A stretch of 64,000 nucleotides of DNA from Corydoras sp. C115 (taxonomy: Eukaryota > Chordata > Actinopteri > Siluriformes > Callichthyidae). The DNA is taken from assembly GCA_019802505.1 (NCBI GenBank), contig JAFMOC010000093.1, positions 523,501-587,500 of the forward strand. The letters run 5' to 3'. Both the position numbers and the translations under genes were made by a program. Below the pieces are notes generated by a model that saw nothing but the letters and a program-made list of their open reading frames with translations, searched no databases and was not told the origin of the DNA. Within the stretch, counting starts at the first letter, position 1, and every line of letters begins with the position of its first letter. Below are positions 26,301-39,500 of the stretch, piece after piece.

Positions 26301-29300
26301 CACTAGGGATTCCGGGTCGAATCCCCATCTGGGTGGAGTTTCCATGTTCTCCCCGTGTCTGCGTGGGTTTCCTCCGGGTTCTCCGGTTTCCTCTCACAGT
26401 CCAAAAACATGGATCAAGTCAATTGAGTTCTCCAAAATTGCCCCATGTAGAGTGTGTTTGTGTGAGTGAGTGTGTGCCCAGCGATATATTGGCGCCCTGT
26501 CCTGGGTGTATCTGCCCAGCGCCCAAGACATTCTCCCCTGGATGGGCATGGGGAACCCCACCGCGACCCTAATAGAGGATAAAGCGGAAGATAATGGATG
26601 AATGAATTCACTAAAAAATAAAAAGCAATAAATAATAAGACATGCAGGCGGCACGGTGGCTTAGTGGTTTAGCATGTTCGCCTCTCAGCGCTAGGGATTC
26701 CCGGTTCGAATCCCCATCTGGGTGGAGTTTCCATGTTCTCCCCGTGTCTGCGTGGGTTTCCTCCGGGTTCTCCGGTTTCCTCCCACAGTCCAAAAACATG
26801 GATCAAGTCAATTGAATTCTCAAAATTGCCCCATATAGAGTGTTTGTGTGAGTGAGTGTGTGCCCAGCGATGGATTGGCACCCTGTCCTGGGTGTATCTG
26901 CCCAGCGCCCGAGATGTTCTCCCCTGGATGGGCATGGGGAACCCCACCGCAACCCTAATAGAGGATAAAGCGGGAGATAATGAATGAATGAATAAGACAT
27001 GCACACGTTTGAATAGGGGTGCCATGGTTGTGTAGAGGTTAGCACGGTTGGCTTCTTAGGTTCGAATCCCAAACTGGGTGGAGTTTCCATGTTCTCCCCG
27101 TGTCCGCGTGGGTTTCCTCCGGGTTCTCCGGTTTCCTCCCACAGTCCAAAAACATGGATCAAGTCAATTGAGTTCTCTAAATTGCCCCATGTAGAGTGTG
27201 TTTGTGTGCGTGTCTGTGTGTGTGTGTGTGTGCCCAGCGATAGATTGGCACCCTGTCCTGGGTGTATCTGCCCAGCGCCCGAAACGTTCTCCCCAGGATG
27301 CGCATGGGGAACCCCCCCGCGACCCTAATAGAGGATAAAGCGGAAGATAATGAATGAATGAATGAATAATATTACTGTTACATGTAAAACAATTACCTGG
27401 GAGTCATGTCTGAAACACAAATGGAGATTGTTGGACTCATTTTGAAGCCTGAAGTGGCTGAGTGTTTAAATGATGCTGACAGACAGGCAAATAAAAGTTA
27501 ATAGAAATCCCCAGAGAGATAATAAATATTTCACATACCATGTACATCAACCGGCAAGAAAAACTGAATGGCTGCTTGTTTAAGCTCTACGTACTGTATG
27601 ACACAGACATTCTACTATCATTCATTAACCATCTGGGATTTATAAAAAATCTCCACTGAGCAAACAGCTAGCTGGGCCCTCTCATCCCGCTCGTCCAACG
27701 TCATAAGTCGTAGGCTTGTGGTTAAAAAAACAGTTTGTGACTTGAATGTCTGCAGTTCAATTCCCGGTCCCACCAAGAAATTTGGCTAAAGTAACCTCGA
27801 TTGCTCCCCGGGTGCCGAGCGCTGGGTAGGTACTCCCAGGTGAGGGCGCCAATCTATCGCTAGGTATACACTCACTCTCTCACACCAGAGAACTCAGAGG
27901 AAACCCATGCGGACACAGGAGTGATGCAACACTCATTCATTTATTATGTCCCGCTTTATCCTCTATTAGGGTCGCGGTGGGGTTCCCCATGCACATCCAG
28001 GGGAGAACGTCTCGGTCGCTGGGCAGACAGACCCAGGACAGGGCGCCAATCCATCGCTGGGCACACACTCACTCACACAGATACACTCTATATGGGGCAA
28101 TTTGGAGAACTCAATTGACTTGACCCATGTTTTTGGACTGTGGGAGGAAACCGGAAAACCCGGAGGAAACCCACGCAGACACGGGGAGAACATGGAAACT
28201 CCACCCAGATGGGGATTCGAACCGGGAATCCCTAGCGCTGAGAGGCAAACGTGCTGACCACTAAGCTACCGTGCCGCCTGATGCAACGCTAACATATAAA
28301 AATGTTGGTGTACTAAATTCGTTCTATGGCTTGGCTGGTGTTGTGTTCTGTGTGAGGTTTGGTTCTCTGTGAGGTACCAGCCACTAGCTACACATGCTGT
28401 CTATTGATTTCAGATTACGGAACACTCCCATATTGAATTGATCATGAGATTACGGTGACTCACTCTTTTTCCTGGACGCCCAACAAGTCCTGGAGGTCCC
28501 TTCATAAGACGATACATCCTTCCATCAGAGCCTGTGATAACATCTCCATGTTTAGGTGAAATCCTAGAAGAGCTTTGGTAAGGCACACCCTTCTGTTTGG
28601 TCTCCACAGGCCTTTCCCCGCCATTCTGTGTGTGGACCTTAACGGCCGTCTGTCCCTGTTCAAAGGATTTGGGACTGAGGTAACCCCATGTAGAAAGAAT
28701 CAAGTCCTCTTCTGTCAGGTTTAGCTCATTGAGTCCTGGATGTAAAACAATCTTCTTTACATGTTTTGGATCAGACTTTGGATCCAGATCGATGATGTGC
28801 TCTGACGGTCTGCTGGGAAATAATTTCAAAAGCTCACTGAGTGGATCTCGATGCTGTTTGTGTGAAGATGGGTTCTGCACGGAGGATGATACTTTAGTGG
28901 TCTGCACTTTATTTCCTGCGCGGTCTTTAATCCCGTTGTAGGGAGAGTTGTGCAAGTCGGATTCCTCAAGGACAATAGGTCCCTTTGAATCAGTCCTTTG
29001 AGACGACTTTAGAGGATCCTGTAACAGAAAAGAAAAATGTCAACAATGCAAAGAAGTCCAATAAACTGACCTATTTCGCATACAGTGATAACACAGAGTG
29101 ATACACACATATACACACACTGAGTGAGGTGTACACATGTGCCCGGAGTGGTGGGCAGCCCTATACTCAGCGCCCGGGGAGCAATTGTGGTTAGGTGGGT
29201 TGCCCAAGGGCACTTCAGCCATTCAGTGCCCAGTCATCGATGGGATCAGCCAGTTTTCGATGGGATCAGAATTCAAACCGGGGACCTTTGGGTCACAAGG

Positions 29301-32300
29301 CTGGTTCCTTAGCCCCAGTATTAGTACAGGATGACATGTCCTGCACATAGGACACTGCATTTACAGTGTTCTATATTTCAAAAGTCCAAGACTCCAAAGC
29401 AGAGGATTAAATCCTTGCCAAAAAATCATACAACTTAATCATAAACAACAATACTGATGGCATTTAAGTAAAAGTACAGGCACATACAGGAAGCTAACTT
29501 TTGTTTTTTAATACTGAAGTTGCCTAAATGACACTGTGGTGTAAAATTTTTACAGACTTAGACTTATGTAGACTCATGTTTAAGAGATAGTAGGTGCCAC
29601 TTGGATTGGAACTTTCCCTTATCGTTGTTAAAATAGCAACATGTTAAGCTAGTATTGGTGCAATGGCTGCTTGGTTGACTTGGTAGGTTAAAAGGAAGTG
29701 GTCGGCACGGTAAGAGGCAGCAATGTGGGGTGCATACATGTCCCAGTCATTTTAAATACATTGAGTTTAATGTTGGAGATGTATAAGTATACAGTACATG
29801 ATTAAGGATATATTTTAAGTTCAGTTCAAAGAAGTACCATTTTCTAAATAGTCATCAGTGGTCAGTCTTTGTCAGAAGACATTAGTAAACCCAGTTTTAG
29901 TTCGTAGCTCAGAAATAGTCCATGACATCTTATTACACACACTGTGCTCACAGCCCAAGGCCAGACATTACAGCATTCAGTACGACCAACCTGACAGCCC
30001 ATAATGAACAACTTCATAAATTCTCCCTTCAACAGAGGTATGAAGACAATCTCCACAGGTCATTTGTTTTAAGACACAGCTGGGCTGATCCACCCACAAC
30101 CCAGTTAGGGTGGGTATATTCATGGAAACTGACTTTAAGGATATATTTCCTTGAAATGCAATAGCAGAGCCCAAAGGACTAACGACAACCAAAGAATTAA
30201 GAAAGGGCTTCTGGGTTCGGCTCCAAAAATCAATCCCAAAATAATCACTAATCATGAAAGACTCCTTGATTCTTACCACAGCTTTAAATTGTCCATTCAC
30301 ATGAAGGCTATTTCGAACCACTCCCAATATCAAGATGCAAATAATCCCACAGTGCAAACGCATCGTTACAGAGGGGCAACTCTGCATCATTTTCTGAATG
30401 AGAGTTGCGCTCTGTGCCTCTGTCGTCCTGATCCAAAAGCCAACAGTCTGGATCCTCCCATATACACCCACATCAGGAATCCACCCAAATCCAACACACA
30501 TCTATGAGGGCAGTCTGGGTACTGAACCCCCACAGAGATGAAATATCACAGGTAGTTCTCTCAGATAAATACAGGATGATGAAGTGCGGAGGAACTCCAC
30601 CCTGGATTTATTCTGTCAATAGAGTAGTGTAGTAATAAAACCCCATATAACTGCATTACCCAGAACAAAGTCGGAACACTCACAAGTAGGGGTGAGCTGC
30701 AATATTCGCTGATTCGACGATTCGATTCGGAGAACCGTAGTCGACTATGAACCTCATAGTCGAATGTACCATTTTGACCACATGGGGGTGCCCATGGCTG
30801 CTGCTAAGCATTAGTTTTTACATGAAATGTCTTTGTTTTCGTTATATATATAGCCTTTTGTCAAATAAAATCATCTAAATTTCTGTTAATATTTTTTTTT
30901 TAAATGATGTGTGCGCATTAACAATATAAAATATATAACAAAATATTTTAAAAAATCTTTTTTAAAAACCATGCTTATAGCGCCATCTTGTGGTGAAATT
31001 TTAACTGATTCGACTATCAGTCGACTATAGGGAAAATCTGACGAATCAGATTCGACTATGAAAATCCTTAGTTGAATACACCCCTACTCACAAGGTTGTT
31101 CAAACAGATTAGCAGATATCCAGATATTAAATCTGCCCGGATTACAGAGATTATAGTGGAAGGTCTTGATTTGTTCTGTAGTACTGAGCTGTTTTTATTT
31201 GACTCTCTGGCTTTTTACTGGGGGGCTGTTTTGGCTGCTGGGCATACACTCACTCACTCACTCACTCACTGACTATATAGGGGCAATTTAGAGCAGCCAA
31301 TTCACCTTGAATCCATGTTGAATCTTTTAACAGCAGCGTCATAGCAGTGAGAGTGAGTGTGTGAGTGAGAGTGTGTAGGTGGATGTGTGTGTGTGTGTGT
31401 GTGTGGTTGCATATTGGTCAGACTATGGGAAAGATATTGTAAAACTTGCCCTCTCTTAAAATCCACTGTTATAATATTTAGTTCATTTTAGGGACTGAAA
31501 TTATAGCCGCAGGATCCTAATTACACGTTTTAAACTGTTCATGCAGAGTGCACAGATGACAGACAGACGGTGCCAGAGCACGATTTCACCAAAACAGTGG
31601 CACTACTCTGGTGTGTCTCACATTCAGAATAACAACTGGATTCTCACACTTACTACAGCCCTAATAAAACTGCCCAAAAGCATCACAACGCACCCTGCGC
31701 AGAATAGTTCATGTCGGATCGAATGAATGAAATTGGATAGTTAGTTGGATATTTTAATAAAATGCCCCCGATTCACTCTTACTATTAGAGACGCGATTAC
31801 AGACATGTAGGACCCTATCTTACACTCTATAGGGTCCTACATGTCTGTAATCGCGTCTCTAATAGTAAGAGTGAATCAGGGGCATTTTATTCAAATATCC
31901 GACTAACATTTCATTCATTCGATCCGACATGAACTATTCCCCCTCGCTGCAACCTTTACTGAACTTATGATTTAAACGAATATAATGAATTTATAGGCGG
32001 CACGGTGGCTTAGTGGTTAGCACGTTCGCCTCTCAGCACTAGGGATTCCCGGTTCGAATCTCCATCCCCATCGAATCCCCATCCGGGTGGAGTTTCCATG
32101 TTCTCCCCGTGTCCGTGTGGATTTCCTCCGGGTTCTCCGGTTTCCTCCCATAGTCCAAAAACATGGATCAAGTCAATTGAGTTCTCCAAATTGCCCCATA
32201 TAGAGTGTGTTTGTGTGAGTGAGTGTGTGCCCAGCGATGGGTTGGCGCCCTGTCCTGGGTGTATCTGCCCGGCGCCTGAGATGTTCTCCCCTGTATGGGC

Positions 32301-35300
32301 ATGGGGAACCCCCCCCCCCACGACCATAATAGAGGATAAAGCGGAAGATGAATGAATGAATGAATAATGAACTCAACTCAACTCAACTTAACTCAACTGT
32401 AGGTAAAGAAGCCTATTTGTGCAAATCCACAGTCAAAACTGTAAAGCTTCACAAGTTCAACACACACGCAACCACAACCCCGACCTGAGCAGCCGTCGCT
32501 TAGACAAACAGAACACACATAACGACGCCAATAAAGCAACTGTCGACTCACATGACCTCTGTAGAACCTACTAACTGCTTAAGTAGAACAGATCACAGGA
32601 AAGCATCCTGCCTTGAGGACGCCAATCATTTGGTGCAGTGTGGTCAATCACTTAAGACCCTCTTTAAAGGGTATTTTTTTCCTCTGGTTTGAGTATTTAT
32701 GGCCACAGTTCACCACCCTAATACCTGCTCTGAGGGGTGGATCTGATCATCGGAGAACATACTAAAGTGGACTAACAAAGCATGTAGAAAAACAGATGGA
32801 CTACAGAAAATGACCATTGGAAGTGAAAAAACAGACAGTGAGTAAAGAACTGAGGAGGTGTACCTAATAAAATGGCCAGTGAGTGTATAGGGCACATAGT
32901 TCTAGAGTGTATAGATTTAACATTTGGAGATAGATAATGACTTTCCAAGCTTTTTGTTAACTGTAGCAGTTCATGAAGTGAAGCACAGTGTGAGCGCACT
33001 CTTCTAATCCCAAAAGGGGTGTTAATCAAACATTTAGTCCCCTAATAGCCGTTAATCACAGCCTCTGTTCACATGCAAGTCCAGCAGCTGACAAACAACT
33101 CAGGGTCATCCCTCCAAGTAGAAGGTCTAGACCACCAAAATCATTCATCCTGCTGTTATAACACAGTGTGCAGTGTGTTTAAAACAGCAGAACAGCAGCA
33201 CGTCAGCTCATGAGTTAATGAGTTCTAATGTGTTATAATTTAAGATCGGCCGTGCTATAATTCAGAAGCTGACGTTCGACTGCGTGGAACTGGATTCTCA
33301 CCAGTTCATCTGCTTTTACAGCTTCAGGTCGAGGATCTTTAAAGGTTGATGTGATGAGAGGTTCTGAATTTCCACTGAAGGTCTCTGCAGACAGCACTGC
33401 GTCATCCGTCAGGCTGGTTGAGGACGGAAGAGGAGTCTGGAGCAAAAGGAATAAAAATGAGTGAATCTGAGAATCATTTACATCTAATAAATCACAAGCT
33501 GGAATTCCAGCCTTATTCATAACACGACATCGAGCGTGTGCGTGTACGTGAGCGACATGGTGGTGCAGTGCTCCAGGTTCAAATCAGGACCTGGGTGAAG
33601 TTTCCATGTTCTCCAAATGTCTGTGTGGGTTTTCTCTGGGTTTTACCGTTTCCTCCCACGATCACAGATTCAAGATGAATTAAATACCCAAATTGCCCCT
33701 ACATCGTGTATGTCTGTGTGAGTGAGTGCCCTGCAATTGTTCTGGGTGTATCTGCCCAGCGCCCAATATGTTCTCCCCTTGATGGGCCTGAGAAACCCTC
33801 CGGAACCCAATAGAGGATTAATCGTATAATAATGAGATGAGATGCATTAAGTGCATTATTAATTAAAAACAGTTGTAAATATTTAGCACTATGATAGTAC
33901 CCACCTCTGCATGGAGAGATATTTCAGACAGCTGGGAGTGGACTGCAGGTCCACACTCAGGTCGGTGGAGGTTGCAGTGATGGCGAGCAGCTCTGCCATC
34001 CCCGATGAGGAACATCATCTGTCTGATCTCACCCTGTAAACAACATCATACTGTAAAGAGAGACTGGCTTCGTCTCTCAGTTCCACAGTCATGAGTGTAA
34101 ACATTCCACGTCCTCATTGCAAAAATGTGACATCATCACGCTTCTCATGCAATATCACTGCAAATGATTAGAAACAGGCCCAGCATTCAGGTTCTATTAA
34201 ACACACTCAGCCCATCTGTTGAGCAGTTAAGCTGTGCTATGTGAAATAAAGCTGAGATCATCACAACCTGTGCAAGAGGTAAAATAAATCGAATTATTTA
34301 TAGTCTCATTATTAATATACGTATATTCATAACATTGTTTTAAAAATCATTAAATCAAAGCACCCACTGCACAGGGTTCCAGGGTTTGATGTCATTAAAG
34401 GGAAAATTACCTCAAAAGGGGTTTCAAACCCATGAAGGATACCCCCCACCATCAGCAGGCCATCTGTCGGAATCCCCAGGTATGGATATGTCCAGCTCAC
34501 TTTCTCCAGTAACACACAGTCCACATACACAGACAAAGAAGCAAAGGACAGGCCAAACGAGACCGAGTGCCACTGTGAATCAGACAGGGCTGAAACTACG
34601 AACCTGAATAAACAGAAACGCAGCCATCAGTCATTTTAAACTCATTAAAACCTTTCATGGAGAACATGACAAATTTAGACCAAGAATACCCAGTCGATGA
34701 ATGAAATTAATCTTATTTGATGACAACTTTGACATTCAGTTCTAAATTGCCCCCATATAGTGTGTATGTATCTGTGTGAGTGAGTGATGGATTGGCCCCC
34801 TGTCCTAGGAGTATCTGCCCAGCGCCTGAAACATTCTCCCATGGAGGTGGAACCAGCCCACACCACCATGACCCTAGTATAGGATTCAATAAAAGGTAAT
34901 ATAATTAGATGAGATTAATATAATTAATAGAGAAAGAACAAATCCACTTATTATCTTGGTCATGGTAGCCTGCTAGTGTCTATCCCAGTGGTTACTGAGC
35001 CAAAGGCAGGGAATAAACCCAGAACCAGTGTACAAACTCAGGTGAAAGTACTAAACACGGCATCAGCACTGTTTTTAAATATGAATACAATTAACAAAGC
35101 TAATGTAATTAAATATGTGCAGGGTGTACAGAATGTAGCAATGTTACAATGCAAAATATGGTACAGATATATGAGTTTCACTCACTCATAGTCCTGGTAT
35201 TGAGCTGTGATGAGGGTGAACCCTGAAGGACTGAGGCGAATCTGAAGCACCACCTGATTGTTAAAGTCCAGAATGGTCAGAACGCTGCGGTCCACGTCCT

Positions 35301-36488
35301 GAGAGCCGCGCAGCTGCAGAAAGATGCTGAACTCATCTGCAAAGCTGTTCGAACACAGTGTAAAATTCACTTCTTGAGGGCTGAAGCTTTTGAGGATGTT
35401 TTTAATAAATTATATTTTGCAAAAGGTTTCATTTGAAATGAAAAGCACTACATTATTTCTTTATTAATTACTATAATGTAACAATGGAACTCAGACTTAT
35501 ATCTCAGTCAGACCTCGGCCCGAAAGCTTGAAATGTGGGCAGAGTTAGGGTGGAGTAGAGTCCAATGCTGAGCACAGAACACCCTGACTGATCCTCATAC
35601 AGAGACACGTTGTTCTTCTGCGGTACCAGAATAGAAAGATGCTTGAGAAGGTCCACTTTCAGCACGAAAAGATGTAAGAATCGTCCCACATCCTCTGCGA
35701 AAGAGAAGGCAACAGGCATTTAATAGATATTTTGGGACAAAAATCTTCAAACTCCAACAATAGGGGTAATAGACTCTTTAGAACAAGGAAGGTGTTACAG
35801 TGGGGCACTAATGTATCTGTGACCAGCAGAGTGTTGGTGTTAAAGTAGGATCAGCTCCAAAGCATGTTAAAGATCCTAAGAGATGATGTGCAAAGACTTA
35901 TTTTACATGGATTTATGGGATTTGTTGGACAGGCATCATTTGTTGGCTGATGGTTAAGGAACCAGCCATGTGACCTGAAGCATTCATTCATTCATTATCT
36001 CCCGCTTTATCCTCTATTAGGGTCGCGGTGGGGTTCCCCATGCCCATCCAGGGGAGAACGTTTCGGGCGCTGGGCAGATAGACCCAGGACAGGGCACCAA
36101 TCCATCGCTGGGCTGACCTGAAGCAATTAAGAATAAATAATGTGTAACACTGAACAGAAATGTGTATATATTATTATTTAAAAGTGTTGAGGGTGTCAAT
36201 TGTGAAGTGTTCAGTAGTGCAGTATCCATATAGTCGGATAATATATGAGTTTTATATATATATTCATTCATTCATTATCTCCCGCTTTATCCTCTATTAG
36301 GGTCGCGGGGGGGTTCCCCATGCCCATCCAGGGGAGAACATCTCGGGCACTGGGCAGATAACCCAGGACAGGGCGCCAATCCATCGTTGGGCACACACTC
36401 ACTCACACAGACACACTCCATGTTTTTGGACTGTGGGAGGAAACCGGAGAACCCGGAGGAAACCCACGCAGACCGTGCCACCGTGCCG

Positions 36489-36559
<71 letters not shown>

Positions 36560-39500
36560 TATAATGATTCTAAACCATCAAGCTTCATGGTGAAGGTTTT
36601 GTAAGGTCACCTTCTAAGTACCTCAGAGGGAACCGTCCTAGTGACAAGCCATTATACCCCTGTGAGAGTTTTACTGTATTTTATCTCTGCACTGCTGTAT
36701 CATCACCCACTACCCTCTGTGAAATTACTACTCAGACCTGAGGATCATGGGTATTAAACTTGGGGACCTGCATGCACATTCACTCCCCTGATTCCTGAGC
36801 AGTTTCCAAGCTTTTAATGTCATGTGTTCTTTTATGGAACTGCTCATAAAAAAAACGGTACATGCATTTATTAAGCTGTTTCCTTCTAACAGACAGCTCT
36901 TAAACATCACACAAGCCAAAACATATCAATACAAGCAGGGGGCGTATTTTATGACTTTTCATTTCCATTCCTGACAGAGGTTGAGCTTGTGGCTTTCAGG
37001 TCATTAGAACACGGAATAAAAACAAGTATAAAGAAGCCTTGTAAGAAATGGGCACATTTACACAGATGCTGGAGAACGTATGGGCTTAACCGCAAATATA
37101 ACTCACTTCACATTGACAGAGTTTCATTCTTGTTCCCTTTTTAGGTCTCTGTGAAAAATCTGAAATGGCAGCTCAGCAAGAGTTGGTTTTTTTTTTGCTT
37201 TGATTTCACAAAATTCTAAGAAAATTATGCCTGAAAATAAGGCTGAGAAATATTATGTTTATATGTTTGTAATGACAGCATACAACAACAACATACTAAC
37301 AAAAGTATAAGAACACATCAGTAAATTATCAAATTCAGGTGTTTAATTCAGTATCAATGCCACATGTGTAGAAAATCACACTCATGATTGTTAGGTAAAT
37401 GCAATCAACTTTGTGGAAACAGTTTGGGGAAGGCCATTTTTCTTTCTAGCATGGTTGTGATCCAGTGCACAAAACAAGGTCCATCCTTGCAAGCTCAGCC
37501 CCCTGACTAAATACAAATGATCCATTTTTTTAAATGTTTTTTTCTGGATAAAAAAACAAAAAATAGTAATAAATCCATCTTTAATAACTTGTACAGGACA
37601 GCAGGGTGCATAGCTGCAGCTGATCTTTAATTTCATTAATGTGTTGAAAAGTAACCTCTGCAGGCTTGTGATACAGTCAGAACTCACTCATCGTCCTCAG
37701 CCCCTGCCTGTGCACACACACACAAAACCAGCCTTTGATGATTTTGCCAAATACCACCGTATACATTATAAACAGAATAATTGTACATCAGAAATGAGCT
37801 GATATGAGAGTGGCACTTTCCTTTATAATGATGCCACAGTGCACAATGCATGATAAAAACCTATAATTTACTATTGAAGTAGAAACATTTTCAGGAATCA
37901 TTACACTGCCCTCATTACACAGGCAATTAAATACTACTGTAATGTGTATTGGATTGTGTAAAGCTTTTTCAGTCATTTATATTATATGCCTATGGATATA
38001 TGTCTTGTAAGTTTATCCATTTTAACTTATCCGTCAGTCTGATGGATAAGTATGGATTTTGCAAATGGCATACGAGCATCAACTATCTGACTGCACTCTG
38101 CCGACTGGGAGGTTTGGTAAAGGATAGAACATGCTCTATGCGTCTTATATTAAATATTCGTGAATTCGATAATGAATTCGTTCATTCATTATCTTCCGCT
38201 TTGTCCTATATTAGGGTCGCAGGGGGGTTCCCCATGCCCATCCAGGGGAGAACGTTTCAGGCGCTGGGCAGATACACCCAGGACAGGGCGCCAATCTATC
38301 GCTGGGCACACACTCACTCACACATACACACTCTATATGGGGCAATTTGGAGAACTCAATTGACTTGATCCATGTTTTTGGACTGTGGGAGGAAACCGGA
38401 GAACCCGGAGGAAACCCACGCGGACACGGGGAGAACATGGAAACTCCACCCAGATGGGGATTCGAACCGGGAATCCCTAGTGCTGAGAGGAGAACATGCT
38501 ATCCACTAAGCCACCGTGCCGCCCACTATATATAATATATAATATATATGTGCATGTGTGTAACTATTATACAGTGGTACTTTAAATATGAAGCAGAAGA
38601 GTAACTACTACGAGGTTGCTGTCTTTCCTCTTTCTCTCTCAGTTAGACTCAGAGTCACTCATGAACACAAAGATCACACACTATACGTCAAGCATCTCTC
38701 ATCTGAAGCTTTTTTTTTAATGTTTTGTTTCTTATTCAGTGTTTGGCTACAGAGAGCTGCTTTTGGTGTGTGCAGGGGGTTTACAGACTATAAGAACAGC
38801 TGTTTAGCATCACATGCATTGCTCATTCGTGAGAGGCTACTGACAGACAGCTCGGAGGCCCCGAAGGTTTACATAAATCCTAACCTGCGATGACTATAAA
38901 GAATCCAAAATGAGCCCTTGAGGGAAGAAGAAACAGTGATGAGAATTCATGAGTCTGCTGATACATTTAATCCACTCAGTTCCAACATCTCAAAGCTTTA
39001 CACTGGACGAAATGCACAGTGGACTGGATGCTAATTCCAAAGGCATGACCTTTCAACATAGATTTCTCAGTTACACATGGGTACCGATTAAGCCTGCAAA
39101 ATATTATATTTTAGTGAATGCCAAAAGAGCATCATCTATCTGACTGCACTCTGCCAACCGGGAGGTTGGGTAAAGGATGGAACAGCCAGGTGCTGCTCTA
39201 GGCCTCTTATGTTATAGCTTTAGTATACCATCCATCCATTATCATCCGCTTTATCCTATATTAGGGTCGCGAAGGGGGAACGTTTCGGGCGCTGGGCAGA
39301 TACACCCAGGACAGGGCGCCAATCTATCGCTGGGCACACACTCACTCACACTGACACACTCTATAGGGGGCAATTTGGAGAACTCAATTGACTTGATCCA
39401 TGTTTTTGGACTGTGGGAGGAAACCGGAGAACCCGGAGGAAACCCACATAGACATGGGGAGAACATGGAAACTCCACCCAGATGGGGATTCGAACCGAGA

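Noticed and set aside
697..29018. A CRISPR-like pattern from regularly spaced near-identical repeats
   Set aside because: The repeats are SINEs of about 345 bp with irregular spacing and target duplications, in a vertebrate genome.
29977..30501. A 174-codon minus-strand open frame considered as an extra exon or transposase
   Set aside because: It is not Gly-X-Y, does not join in phase to exon 7 or exon 6 with motifs of the family, and shows no transposase signature I recognise. It is kept only as a note.
697..33436. Calling the collagen gene a pseudogene
   Set aside because: 52 exons keep frame, splice sites and no stop codon. Only three Gly replacements are seen, which is too little for a dead gene.
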